Part shown: in pieces, positions 34,838-44,010 of the stretch | Position numbering within the stretch: position 1 is the first letter of the stretch | Layout: each line of letters starts with the position of its first letter | Assembly (NCBI RefSeq): GCF_007625155.1 | Contig: NZ_VMNK01000018.1 | Location: 124,001-188,000, forward strand | Origin: Denitromonas halophila | Lineage (GTDB): Bacteria; Pseudomonadota; Gammaproteobacteria; Burkholderiales; Rhodocyclaceae | DNA: 64,000 nt | Reading direction: 5' to 3' | The notes under the pieces: generated by a model | Told to the model about the DNA's origin: nothing | The model's input: the letters and a program-made list of their open reading frames with translations, nothing else | Database searches by the model: none | Translations under genes and position numbers: made by a program

Positions 34838-37123
34838 ATGCTGATCCGCACTTCCGCCCTACCAGCCCCCTTTCCGCGCCACACCCTTGCCGCGGCCTTG
34901 CTCATGATCAGCCTGACCCCGACCGCCTGGGCCGACGGCGTCACGCAACTGGGCAACGTGGTGGTCACCGGCGCGGCCGACTCACCCACACACTTCACCA
35001 GCCCGTCGGTGCTCATTCCCGCCGAACAGGCAGATCAGCTCAACGCCACCACGGTCGAGGATGTGTTCAAGTACGAGCCGAGTCTGATCATCCGCAAGCG
35101 GTACATCGGCGATTCAAACGGCACGGTCGGCATGCGTGGCGCCAACATGTTCCAGACCGCGCGCACCATGGTCTTCGCCGACGGCATGCCGCTGCACTCG
35201 CTGCTTGAAACCCGCTGGTCGGGCGCGCCGCGCTGGGGCCTGGTGGCGGCCGACGAGCTCGAATCGGCCGAAGTCATCTATGGCCCCTTCTCGGCCGAGT
35301 ACAGCGGCAACGCCATGGGCGGCGTGGTGAACATGAAGACCAAACTGCCCACCCAGCGCGAGCTGCACGCCGAAGCCGCGAGCTTCCACCAGCAATTCGA
35401 CCACCTGGGCGCAGACGAGATCTACTCGGGCCACCGCGAATACCTCGCCTTTGGCGACGCCTTCGGCGACCTGCGCCTGTTCGTGTTTCACAACCACCTC
35501 GAAAACAAGGGCCAACCGATGACCTTCCGCAGTCGCAGCGTGGGCACGCCCGCCGGTGGGGCTACGGTCATCACCGACGGCGCCGTCCGTGGCCGCGACA
35601 GCCAGAGCAACGACGTGATCTGGGTGGGCGACTCCGGCCCGGCGGCCACGATCACCGATCTCACCAAATTCAAGCTCGGCTACATCCTGGGCGAATGGCA
35701 GGCCACCGCCACCGTCGCCTATGAAGACCGCGACTGGCGCACCCGTCCCACCAATTACCTGCGCGACGCCGCCGGCAACGCGGTGTGGAGCGGCAACGCG
35801 GTCTACAACGGTGCGGGCTTCAGCGTCAGCTCCAGCCACTTCGCGGTCAGCGACCAGATCCGCCAGACCCTGCAACTCGGCGTCGGCCTGGAAGGCCCGC
35901 TCGGCGCCAGCGGCTGGACGCTGGAAACGAACCTGAGCCACTTCGATGTGCTCAAGGACCACACCCGCAGTTCCAACAAGAACCCGGACGACCCGACCTA
36001 CACCACGGCCGGTTCGGTGTCGGACTACGAAGACACCGGCTGGCTGTCGCTGGACGTGAAGGCCCGCACCGAGCGCTTCGCCGGCCGCGACGACATGAAC
36101 TTCGTCACCGGCTACCACTTCGACCGCAACAGCCTGGCCATCGACAGCTACGATTCCACCAACTACACCGTCGGCACCAAGTCGGTGCACAACCAGACCA
36201 CCGGTGGCAAAACCCGCACCCACGCCGCCTTCGCGCAATGGGGCTGGGATTTTGCGCCGCAGTGGGATGTTGCCGTCGGCGCGCGCTACGAGCAATGGCA
36301 GACCTATGACGGCTTCTACTACAAGCACAAGACCGCCGCCCTGCTCGACTTCGAAGACCGCGACGCCACCGGCTTTTCGCCCAAGTTCTCGCTCGGCTTC
36401 CGGCCGGCCGAGGCCTGGCAATTGCGCTACTCGATCGGCCGCGCCTACCGCTTCCCGATCGTCGAAGAGTTGTTCAGCAACGAAGAGAAGATCAACAGCA
36501 GCACCATCGCCAACGCCAAACTGCGCCCCGAGGTCGGCATTCATCACAACTTCATGGTTGAGCGCCTGCTGGCCAACGGCTTCGTGCGCGCCAATCTGTT
36601 CCATGAAAACGTCAAGGACGCCATCTGGAGCCAGACCGACGTCATCAACAGTGTGAGCACCTTCCTGCCGGTCGACAAGGTGCGCACCACCGGCCTCGAG
36701 CTGGTGCTGCAGCAGAACCGCGTCTTCGCCCTGCCGGTCGACCTCAACGCCAATATCACCTGGACCGACAGCAAGATCGTCAAGAACAGCGCCGACCCCA
36801 GCACCGAAGGCAAGATCTTCCCGCGCATGCCGCGCTGGCGCGCCAACCTGCTCGCCACCTGGCATGCCGGCGACAAACTCGACACCTCGCTCGGCCTGCG
36901 CTACGCCAGCAACAGCTATGGCAACCTCGACAACTCGGACAAGGAAAGCAATGTCTATGGCGCGCAGGACGACTACCTCTTCGTCGATCTCAAAGCCACT
37001 TACCGTGTCACCCAAACCGGCCACCTTGCCGTGGGCATCGACAACCTCTTCAATGACGACGCCTTCGTTGCCCACCCGTGGCCGCAACGCACGCTGTACG
37101 TCGAAGCCAAGCTGAGCTTCTGA
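34838..37123 (+). CDS. TonB-dependent outer-membrane receptor, operon 2
   Basis: 761 residues. The signal peptide ends near TPTAWADG and a TonB-box-like segment is TQLGNVVVTGA. The plug (about 45-160) includes IRKRYIGDSNGTVGMRGANM and AEVIYGPFSAEYSGNAMGG. A 22-strand barrel ends TLYVEAKLSF with a terminal Phe. It is only distantly similar to the operon 1 receptor, so it is not a tandem duplicate. It is translationally coupled (TGATG) to a BNR-repeat protein gene; the pair plus the thioredoxin-like protein form the second unit. Confidence 0.9.
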   Translation: MLIRTSALPAPFPRHTLAAALLMISLTPTAWADGVTQLGNVVVTGAADSPTHFTSPSVLIPAEQADQLNATTVEDVFKYEPSLIIRKRYIGDSNGTVGMRGANMFQTARTMVFADGMPLHSLLETRWSGAPRWGLVAADELESAEVIYGPFSAEYSGNAMGGVVNMKTKLPTQRELHAEAASFHQQFDHLGADEIYSGHREYLAFGDAFGDLRLFVFHNHLENKGQPMTFRSRSVGTPAGGATVITDGAVRGRDSQSNDVIWVGDSGPAATITDLTKFKLGYILGEWQATATVAYEDRDWRTRPTNYLRDAAGNAVWSGNAVYNGAGFSVSSSHFAVSDQIRQTLQLGVGLEGPLGASGWTLETNLSHFDVLKDHTRSSNKNPDDPTYTTAGSVSDYEDTGWLSLDVKARTERFAGRDDMNFVTGYHFDRNSLAIDSYDSTNYTVGTKSVHNQTTGGKTRTHAAFAQWGWDFAPQWDVAVGARYEQWQTYDGFYYKHKTAALLDFEDRDATGFSPKFSLGFRPAEAWQLRYSIGRAYRFPIVEELFSNEEKINSSTIANAKLRPEVGIHHNFMVERLLANGFVRANLFHENVKDAIWSQTDVINSVSTFLPVDKVRTTGLELVLQQNRVFALPVDLNANITWTDSKIVKNSADPSTEGKIFPRMPRWRANLLATWHAGDKLDTSLGLRYASNSYGNLDNSDKESNVYGAQDDYLFVDLKATYRVTQTGHLAVGIDNLFNDDAFVAHPWPQRTLYVEAKLSF

Positions 37124-38373
37124 TGCGCACCGCCATGCGCCTCACCCCGCTCCTGCTCGCCCCGATGCTGGTCAGCGTCAGCCTGGCGGCCTCGCACGGC
37201 GGCCACGATGGCACCGCAAGCGGCCCGACCCTGGCGCAATGCCAGGACGCGGCCGCCCTGCCTTCGCCCCACTGCGGCCGCACGCCCAGCCCGGCCTTCG
37301 ACGCGCAAGGCCGGCTGTGGCTGGCCTTCGTGCAGGGCGGGCACGTCTATGTCACCCATGGCGCCGATGGCGAAAACACCTTCGCCCCGGCCGTCGCCGT
37401 CAACCCGCAGGCTGAATCGATCTACAGCGACGGAGAAAACCGCCCCAAGATCGCCTTCACCCCGACCGGTACGCTGGTGGTGAGTTGGACGCAGAAGATC
37501 ACCGGTGCCTACGCCGGCGATATCCGCTTCGCCCGCTCGACGAACGGCGGCCAGCGCTTCGACGCGCCGCGGATCGTCAACGATGATCGCGCGCCGATCA
37601 GCCATCGTTTCGACTCGCTCATCGTCGACGCCAAAGGCAGCATCACCCTGGCCTGGATCGACAAGCGCGACCTCGCCGTCGCCAAGCAAAGCGGCACCGA
37701 CTACCCCGGCGCCGCCATCTACACCGCCACCTCGACCGACGACGGCGCCAGCTTCGCCCCCAACCGCAAGCTCGCCGACCACAGCTGCGAATGCTGCCGC
37801 ATCGCGCTCGCCACCGACGGCGAGCGAGCGCCGCTGGCGCTGTGGCGTCATGTGTTTCCGGTCAATGTGCGCGACCACGCCCTCGCCCGCCTCGACCCGA
37901 CCGCCACGCCCGTGGCCGAGCCCATGCGCGCCACCGACGACGGCTGGGTGATTGAAGGCTGCCCGCATCACGGCCCCGACCTGAGCGTCGACGCCGATGG
38001 CCAGGCCCACATGGCCTGGTTCGTCGGCGGCGGGCCAGCGCCCGGCCTGCACTACGGCCGCATCGACCCGACCACTGGCACACGCAGCCCGACTCGCCGG
38101 CTATCCCATCAACCCGGTGCCAGCCGGCCGCAAGTGCGGGCGCTGGGCAACGGTCGGGTTGTCGTCGCCTGGAAAGCCTTGCAGCCGAACGGCACGGTTC
38201 TGTTGATCAGCGAGTCAAAAGATGGCGGCCAGCACTGGTCGCCCGAGCGCACGCTGGCCAGCACCGCCGGCGGCTCCGACCACCCGCTGATGATCGTCCG
38301 TCAGGGCGAGCTCTTCCTCTCCTGGCAAACCCAGGCCGACGGTTATCGGCTGATCCCGGTACCGGCGCCATGA
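37123..38373 (+). CDS. Exported BNR/sialidase-fold protein with C-x-C-C motif
   Basis: 416 residues. The signal peptide ends near SLAAS and the mature protein starts HGGHDG. The body is a beta-propeller with Asp-box-like repeats (FARSTNGGQRF, TATSTDDGASF, ISESKDGGQHW). Catalytic arginines typical of true sialidases are not evident. Distinctive cysteines are HSCECCRIAL (Cys222, 224, 225) and EGCPHHGPDL (Cys280, His282-283), suggesting metal or haem binding. Automatic annotation may call it exo-alpha-sialidase; I think that is wrong in this context. Its ATG shares one base with the receptor stop, and the thioredoxin-like gene overlaps its end by four bases. Confidence 0.75.
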   Translation: MRTAMRLTPLLLAPMLVSVSLAASHGGHDGTASGPTLAQCQDAAALPSPHCGRTPSPAFDAQGRLWLAFVQGGHVYVTHGADGENTFAPAVAVNPQAESIYSDGENRPKIAFTPTGTLVVSWTQKITGAYAGDIRFARSTNGGQRFDAPRIVNDDRAPISHRFDSLIVDAKGSITLAWIDKRDLAVAKQSGTDYPGAAIYTATSTDDGASFAPNRKLADHSCECCRIALATDGERAPLALWRHVFPVNVRDHALARLDPTATPVAEPMRATDDGWVIEGCPHHGPDLSVDADGQAHMAWFVGGGPAPGLHYGRIDPTTGTRSPTRRLSHQPGASRPQVRALGNGRVVVAWKALQPNGTVLLISESKDGGQHWSPERTLASTAGGSDHPLMIVRQGELFLSWQTQADGYRLIPVPAP

Positions 38374-38858
38374 AGCGCCTCGCCGCGCTCTTCGTCGGCT
38401 TGCTCCTGCTCGCGCGTCCCGCGTTCGCCGAGTTCAACCCCTTCGGCACCGACAGCCTCGCGCAGATCGAGACCCGCCGCGCCGGCAGCGATTTCGTGCT
38501 GGTGCTGTGGTCGGTGGATTGCCCGCCCTGCCTCAAGGAGCTGGCCCTGTTCGGCACGCTCACCGACGCCCGCGCCCGCCAGCGCCTGGTGCTGATCGTC
38601 ACCGATGATCCCGAACGCCACGCCGAGGCCGATGCCCTGCTGGCCCGCTTCAAGCTGACCGACCTGGAGCACTGGGCCTTCGACGCCACCGAGCCCGAAC
38701 GCCTGCGCCAGCGCGTCGACCCCGCCTGGTTTGGCGAGCTGCCGCGCAGCTACCATTACCCGGCCGGCCAGCCCCGCCAGGCCCGCAGCGGACTGATCGA
38801 CGCTCCGACGCTGGGCCGCTGGCTGGGCACTTCGATCCCAAGCACCGGGCACGACTGA
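38370..38858 (+). CDS. Exported thioredoxin-like protein
   Basis: 162 residues. The signal peptide ends at RPAFAE. A thioredoxin fold follows, with the redox motif CPPC (Cys51-Cys54 in LWSVDCPPCLKEL) and a cis-Pro-like ELPRSYHYPAG later. TlpA/ResA-like proteins reduce periplasmic disulfides, for example in copper-site or cytochrome maturation. It is third in operon 2. The BNR protein with its C-x-C-C motif is a natural client, and the DsbD-like protein at 33843-34562 a possible electron donor. Confidence 0.82.
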   Translation: MKRLAALFVGLLLLARPAFAEFNPFGTDSLAQIETRRAGSDFVLVLWSVDCPPCLKELALFGTLTDARARQRLVLIVTDDPERHAEADALLARFKLTDLEHWAFDATEPERLRQRVDPAWFGELPRSYHYPAGQPRQARSGLIDAPTLGRWLGTSIPSTGHD

Positions 38859-38906
38859 TCCGGCTCGGGGCGTAGAATCGGGGCTTCTGTCCAACGCCCC
38901 CCGCCC

Positions 38907-39728
38907 ATGTTCGAACACCCCGGCGAATTCGTCACCTTCCGCCCGGCGCCCTTTCTACCGGGCGTGGAGCTGTACACCGCGCGACTGATCGAGCACGCCT
39001 TTTCGGCGCATGTGCACGAGGGCTTCTCGATCGGCGTGATCGCCAGCGGGGTCGAGCGCTTCAAGTACCGCGGCAGCGGCCATATCGCCGACCCGGCCAC
39101 GCTGGTGCTGCTCAATCCGGACGAGCCACACACCGGCGAGGCGGCCACGGAGGGCGGCTGGCGCTACCACATGGTCTATTTGCAACCGGCGGCGATGAGT
39201 GCGATTGCCGGGCCGCAGGTCTACTTTCCGCAGGCCACGATCAAGGACGCCGCGCTGGCGCAGGCGCTGTCGACCGCTTTCATCCGCATGTGGCAGGCCG
39301 ACGAGCCGCTGGCGGCGCAGACCGCGCTGACCGACGCCATCCTCGGCATCGCCGAGCGCCACGGCCGGCATGCGCGCCGCGTCGCCGACCCGGCGGCGCT
39401 GCGCTTTGACCGGGTGGTGGATTACATCGAGGCGCATCTCGACCAGGCGCTCGATCTTGAGCAGCTCGCGCGCATCACCGGGCTCTCGATGCACCACTTC
39501 GCTCGCGCCTTCGCCAGACACTTTCATCTGAGCCCGCACCGCTATGTGCAGGCGCGCCGGGTGCTGCGCGCCAAGCAGTTGCTGGCCGGCGCACAGCGGC
39601 CGCTGGACGTGGCGCTGGACGCCGGCTTTACCGACCAGAGCCACCTCACCCGCTGGTTCCGGCAGGCCTACGGCGTGACCCCGGCAGAGTATCAAGCGCA
39701 AATCGGTACAAGACCCGGCCGCCGCTGA
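38907..39728 (+). CDS. AraC-family transcriptional regulator
   Basis: 273 residues. The N-terminal AraC cupin-like ligand domain has the His pair in AFSAHVHEGFSIGVI and LNPDEPHTGEA (about 20-85). The C-terminal AraC DNA-binding domain (about 170-268) has two helix-turn-helix units (LDLEQLARITGLSMHHFARA and LDVALDAGFTDQSHLTRWFR). The combination is typical of regulators placed beside the exporter or enzyme they control; the DMT exporter directly downstream is the likely target. Confidence 0.87.
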   Translation: MFEHPGEFVTFRPAPFLPGVELYTARLIEHAFSAHVHEGFSIGVIASGVERFKYRGSGHIADPATLVLLNPDEPHTGEAATEGGWRYHMVYLQPAAMSAIAGPQVYFPQATIKDAALAQALSTAFIRMWQADEPLAAQTALTDAILGIAERHGRHARRVADPAALRFDRVVDYIEAHLDQALDLEQLARITGLSMHHFARAFARHFHLSPHRYVQARRVLRAKQLLAGAQRPLDVALDAGFTDQSHLTRWFRQAYGVTPAEYQAQIGTRPGRR

Positions 39729-39800
39729 GCCGTAGTCTGCAGGCTCACTCACTGCCTTCAGGCCGATCATGTCTCCTCTTGTTATCGCACCGACGCTCGC

Positions 39801-40745
39801 ATGCTCGCCGGCCTGAGCGCCGCCCTCGGCGCCGGCCTGTTGTGGGGGCTGGTGTTCATCGTGCCGCTGATGCTGCCGGACTATTCGGGTGTGATGCTGG
39901 CGGCCGGGCGCTACATCGCCTTCGGCCTGCTCGCGCTCTTTCTCGCCCGCGCCGACCGCGCCGCGCTCAAACGCCTGAGCCGGGCGGACTGGATCGACGC
40001 GGCCAAGCTTGCCCTGATCGGCAATGTGCTCTATTTCGCCGCACTGGCCAGTGCGATCCAGCTTGCCGGGGCCACCGTGCCGACCATGATCATCGGTACG
40101 CTGCCGGTGACCATCGCCATCACCGCCAAGCTCACCAGCCAGGACACGGCCGACCACGGACTGCCGTGGAGTCGCTTGCTGCTGCCGCTCACCGTGATTG
40201 GTTCCGGGCTCATGCTGGTGCATGGCCAGACCGATGACGCGGGCGACATTGCCCACGACGCACGCTACTGGAGCGGGCTGGCACTGGCCGGCGTGGCCGT
40301 CGCCTGCTGGACCTGGTATCCACTCAACAACAGCTACTGGCTGCGGCGCCAGCCGACCGGCCTCGCCCGCGCCTGGGCGACGGCGCAGGGGCTGATGACG
40401 CTGCCGCTGGCGCTGATCGCGCTGGCCGGCATCGCGCTGTGGCAGTGGGCCACCGAGGGCGGCATCGATATCGCCGGCCCGCGCCCGGGCGTATTCATCG
40501 GCTTGATGCTGCTCACCGGCCTGCTCGCCTCGTGGCTGGGCACCCTGCTGTGGAACCGCGCCAGCCATCTGCTGCCGGCGGGGCTGGCGGGGCAGCTGAT
40601 CGTTTTCGAAACCATGGCCGCGCTGGTCTACGGCTTCATCTGGTACGAACGCTGGCCGAGCCTGGCGGAGATGGGCGGCATCGCGCTCCTGGTGGCCGGG
40701 GTGGCGCTCGCGGTGCGCGCGTTTCGCCGCCCGCGAGCAATTTGA
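39801..40745 (+). CDS. EamA/DMT-family transporter
   Basis: 314 residues with about ten membrane segments in two EamA repeats (first about 5-140, second about 160-300, the latter ending YERWPSLAEMGGIALLVAGV). EamA proteins of this kind export amino acids or metabolites. It follows an AraC regulator by 72 bp on the same strand, a common exporter-regulator pair. Substrate unknown. Confidence 0.83.
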   Translation: MLAGLSAALGAGLLWGLVFIVPLMLPDYSGVMLAAGRYIAFGLLALFLARADRAALKRLSRADWIDAAKLALIGNVLYFAALASAIQLAGATVPTMIIGTLPVTIAITAKLTSQDTADHGLPWSRLLLPLTVIGSGLMLVHGQTDDAGDIAHDARYWSGLALAGVAVACWTWYPLNNSYWLRRQPTGLARAWATAQGLMTLPLALIALAGIALWQWATEGGIDIAGPRPGVFIGLMLLTGLLASWLGTLLWNRASHLLPAGLAGQLIVFETMAALVYGFIWYERWPSLAEMGGIALLVAGVALAVRAFRRPRAI

Positions 40746-40833
40746 GGGAACTGAACCGGCTCGCCCCCGTCAGAAGGGCAGCCTCCCCGCCGGGGCTGCT
40801 AGAATCCGCCCATCATTTTTTCTTGCGACCGCC

Positions 40834-41334
40834 ATGTTCAGCCTGCTCGACCGCCCCCGCCTGCCCTTCTTTGCGCTGTTTGCCGTCGGCGCCAGCCTGT
40901 TGGGATTTGGCCTGTACTTGCAACACGTGGTCGGGCTTGAGCCCTGCCCCATGTGCATCATGCAGCGCTACGCCTTTGCCGTCGCCACGCTGTTCGGCCT
41001 GATCGGCGGCCTGCATGGCAGCACCGGCGGTGGGCGCAAAGTCTATGGCGTGCTGATCGCCCTGTTTGCGCTGGCCGGCGGCGGCGTGGCTGCCTGGCAG
41101 AGCTGGATGCAGCGCTTTCCGCCCAGTATTGCCGAATGCGGCCCCGGCATCGAATACCTGATGGAGAGCTTTCCGCTCACCGAGTTGCTGCCGATGATCT
41201 TCCGTGGCGCGGGCGATTGCACCGCCATCGACTGGACCTTCCTCGGCCTGTCCATCGCCAACTGGTCGCTGGTGTCCTTCCTGGGCGTGCTGGCCTTTGG
41301 CCTGCACGTGATTTTCAGGCGCGTCGCGCGCTAG
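40834..41334 (+). CDS. dsbB: Disulfide bond formation protein B
   Basis: 166 residues with four membrane helices. The first redox pair is Cys38-Cys41 (EPCPMCIMQRYAF) and the second pair is Cys102 and Cys129 (AECGPG, GDCT). DsbB reoxidises DsbA and passes electrons to quinone at the inner membrane. Length and cysteine layout match the family. It stands alone between the DMT gene and the nirB control region. Confidence 0.93.
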   Translation: MFSLLDRPRLPFFALFAVGASLLGFGLYLQHVVGLEPCPMCIMQRYAFAVATLFGLIGGLHGSTGGGRKVYGVLIALFALAGGGVAAWQSWMQRFPPSIAECGPGIEYLMESFPLTELLPMIFRGAGDCTAIDWTFLGLSIANWSLVSFLGVLAFGLHVIFRRVAR

Positions 41335-41373
41335 AGGCGCCGCCACCGCCTCACGCCTCTCGGCGGTGCGCGA

Positions 41374-41390
41374 TGCACTGCCGTGGTGCA
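41374..41390. promoter_or_regulatory. NtrC binding site upstream of nirB
   Basis: TGCACTGCCGTGGTGCA matches the NtrC enhancer consensus TGCAC-N7-GTGCA perfectly in both half-sites. Its centre lies about 100 bp upstream of the predicted transcription start, a typical enhancer distance for the sigma-54 promoter at 41455-41470. Confidence 0.8.
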
Positions 41391-41454
41391 GAAACTGGCC
41401 TTCACTGGCCTCTTTTTGCGCATTGCAGCATTCCATCCCGCGCCAGCACACGGC

Positions 41455-41470
41455 TGGCACACCCCTTGCT
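41455..41470 (+). promoter_or_regulatory. Sigma-54 (-24/-12) promoter of nirB
   Basis: TGGCACACCCCTTGCT has the invariant GG (41456-41457) and GC (41468-41469) 10 bases apart and near-perfect TGGCAC/TTGC blocks. Transcription would start near 41481, leaving a leader of about 78 nt before the nirB ATG at 41559. Confidence 0.85.
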
Positions 41471-41558
41471 AATTCGTCCCTGATACGGCGCCAAGGCTGC
41501 GCTGAACTGATAACCGGACGACGGCCCCACGGGCCGGACCGCAAGCGAGGGGCAAGAC

Positions 41559-44000
41559 ATGCGCAAACTGAAACTGGTGATGGTCGGCAACGGCATGGCT
41601 GGCGTGCGAACGCTGGAGGAGCTGATCAAGATCGCGCCGGAGATGTACGAAATCACCGTGTTCGGCGCCGAGCCGCACCCCAACTACAACCGCATCCTGC
41701 TCTCTCCGGTGCTCGCCGGCGAGATGACGATTCAGGACATCATCCTTAACGACAAGCAGTGGTATGCCGACAACGGCATCGACCTGCGCCTGAACAACAA
41801 GGTCGTCAAGATCGACCGCAAGGCGCGCAAGGTGTTTGGCGAGGACGGCTGCGAAGTCGAGTATGACCGTCTGCTGCTGGCCACCGGTTCCAACCCCTTC
41901 ATGCTGCCGATTCCGGGTGCCGACCTGCCGGGCGTCATCGCCTATCGCGACATCGCCGACACCGACGCCATGATCGAAGCGGCCGCCCGCCACAAACACG
42001 CCGTGGTCATCGGTGCCGGCCTGCTCGGCCTCGAGGCGGCCAACGGCCTGGCGCTGCGCGGCATGGATGTAAGCGTGGTGCACATCAGCGACTGGATCAT
42101 GGAGCGCCAGCTCGACCAGACCGCGGCCAACATGTTGCGCAAGTCGCTCGAAGCCAAGGGCATGAAGTTTCTGCTGCCCAAATTCACCGCCGAGCTGCAG
42201 GCTGGCGAGTCGGGTCGGGTGTCGAAGGTGGTGTTCAAGGATGGCGAAACGGTGCCCGCCGATCTGGTGGTGATGGCCGCCGGCATCCGCCCCAACACCG
42301 CGCTGGCCGAATCGGCCGGCATCCACTGCGAGCGCGGCATCGTGGTCAATGACACCATGCAGACCTACGATCCGCGCGTGTACGCGGTGGGCGAATGCGC
42401 CAACCACCGCGGCATTGCCTACGGTCTGGTGGCGCCGCTGTTTGAGCAGGCCAAGGTGTGTGCCAACCACCTGGCGATGTTCGGCATCGGCCTGTACAAG
42501 GGTTCGGTCACCTCGACCAAGCTGAAAGTCACCGGTATCGACGTGTTCTCGGCCGGCGATTTCATGGGCGGCGACGGCACTGAAGACATCGTGCTCAACG
42601 ATCCGGGCGCAGGTGTTTACAAGCGCGTGGTGCTCAAGGACGACAAGCTGGTCGGCGCCGTGATGTATGGCGACACCAAGGACGGCGCCTGGTACTTCCA
42701 GATGCTCAAGGACGGCCAGAACATCGGAGAGATCCGCGACCACCTGTTGTTCGGCAACAGCCACCTGGGCGACGCGGGCCACAAGGGCGTGAACTCGGCC
42801 GCCGCCATGCCCGACACCGCTGAGGTCTGCGGCTGCAACGGGGTGTGCAAGGGCGACATCGTCAAGTCGATCAAGGAAAACGGCCTGTTCACGCTGGACG
42901 AAGTGCGCAAGCACACCAAGGCGTCGAGCTCCTGTGGCTCCTGCACCGGCCTGGTCGAGCAGATCCTGGCCTCGACCATCGGCGGCGCCTATCAGCCAGC
43001 CGACTCCAACAACAAGGCGGTGTGCGGCTGTACCGACCACTCGCACGGCGAAGTACGTAAAGCCGTGCGCGAGCACAAGCTGCTCTCGCCGCAGGCGGTG
43101 ATGGACTTCATGGAATGGAGCACGCCCAACGGCTGCGCCTCCTGCCGGCCCGCGCTCAACTACTACTGCATCTCGACCTGGCCGCACGAAGCCAAGGATG
43201 ACGCGCAGAGCCGCTTCATCAATGAACGCGCTCACGCCAACATCCAGAAGGACGGCACCTACTCGGTGGTACCGCGCATGCTCGGCGGGCTAACCACGCC
43301 GGCCGAACTGCGCGCCATCGCCGACGCGGCCGACAAGTACAAGGTACCGACGGTGAAGGTCACCGGCGGTCAGCGCATCGACCTGCTCGGCGTCAAGAAA
43401 GGCGACCTGCCGTTGATCTGGCACGACCTCAACCAAGCGGGCATGGTCTCGGGCCACGCCTACGGCAAGTCGATCCGCACCGTCAAAACCTGCGTCGGCT
43501 CGGAGCATTGTCGTTTCGGCACCCAGCGCTCGATGGAGATGGGCGTCAAGCTGGAGAAGATGCTGTTCGGCATGTACAGCCCGCACAAGGTCAAGCTGGC
43601 GGTGTCCGGCTGCCCGCGCAACTGCGCCGAGGCCGGCATCAAAGACGTGGGCGTGATCGGTGTCGATTCGGGCTACGAAATCTACGTCGCCGGCAACGGC
43701 GGCATCAAGACCGAAGTCGCGCAGTTCTTCTGCAAGGTGCAGACCGACGAGGAGGTGAAGGAAGTCTCCGCCGCCTTCTTGCAGCTCTACCGGGAAGAGG
43801 GCTTCTACCTTGAGCGCACCGTCCATTACATCGAACGCGTCGGCCTCGACTATGTGAAGAAGCGGGTGCTCGACGACACCGCCAACCGCAAGGCGCTGTA
43901 CGAGCGGCTGCTGTTCGCGCTGCAGGGCTACGTCGATCCGTGGCAAGAGCGCGCCCAGCTGCCTGAGCTGCGCCGCAACTTTGAAGACGTGACTGCGTGA
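41559..44000 (+). CDS. nirB: Assimilatory NAD(P)H-nitrite reductase large subunit
   Basis: 813 residues, cytoplasmic. Reduces nitrite to ammonium using NAD(P)H. The N-terminal FAD/NAD oxidoreductase part (about 1-330) has VMVGNGMAGVRTLEEL and GAGLLGLEAANGL. Two BFD [2Fe-2S] modules follow (CGCNGVCKGDIV ... SSCGSCTGLVEQ, and CGCTDHSHGE ... NGCASCRPAL). The C-terminal sirohaem/[4Fe-4S] domain has its ligands in TCVGSEHCRFG and SGCPRNCAEAG. The RBS GAGGGGCAAGAC precedes the ATG. Expressed from the NtrC/sigma-54 region upstream, with nirD downstream. Confidence 0.95.
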   Translation: MRKLKLVMVGNGMAGVRTLEELIKIAPEMYEITVFGAEPHPNYNRILLSPVLAGEMTIQDIILNDKQWYADNGIDLRLNNKVVKIDRKARKVFGEDGCEVEYDRLLLATGSNPFMLPIPGADLPGVIAYRDIADTDAMIEAAARHKHAVVIGAGLLGLEAANGLALRGMDVSVVHISDWIMERQLDQTAANMLRKSLEAKGMKFLLPKFTAELQAGESGRVSKVVFKDGETVPADLVVMAAGIRPNTALAESAGIHCERGIVVNDTMQTYDPRVYAVGECANHRGIAYGLVAPLFEQAKVCANHLAMFGIGLYKGSVTSTKLKVTGIDVFSAGDFMGGDGTEDIVLNDPGAGVYKRVVLKDDKLVGAVMYGDTKDGAWYFQMLKDGQNIGEIRDHLLFGNSHLGDAGHKGVNSAAAMPDTAEVCGCNGVCKGDIVKSIKENGLFTLDEVRKHTKASSSCGSCTGLVEQILASTIGGAYQPADSNNKAVCGCTDHSHGEVRKAVREHKLLSPQAVMDFMEWSTPNGCASCRPALNYYCISTWPHEAKDDAQSRFINERAHANIQKDGTYSVVPRMLGGLTTPAELRAIADAADKYKVPTVKVTGGQRIDLLGVKKGDLPLIWHDLNQAGMVSGHAYGKSIRTVKTCVGSEHCRFGTQRSMEMGVKLEKMLFGMYSPHKVKLAVSGCPRNCAEAGIKDVGVIGVDSGYEIYVAGNGGIKTEVAQFFCKVQTDEEVKEVSAAFLQLYREEGFYLERTVHYIERVGLDYVKKRVLDDTANRKALYERLLFALQGYVDPWQERAQLPELRRNFEDVTA

Positions 44001-44010
44001 GGCAGCTGAC

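Noticed and set aside
35114-37087. Long minus-strand open frame (about 657 codons) opposite the second TonB receptor
   Set aside because: Val/Gly/Ala/His-rich shadow with no domain features; the plus-strand receptor has signal peptide, plug and terminal Phe.
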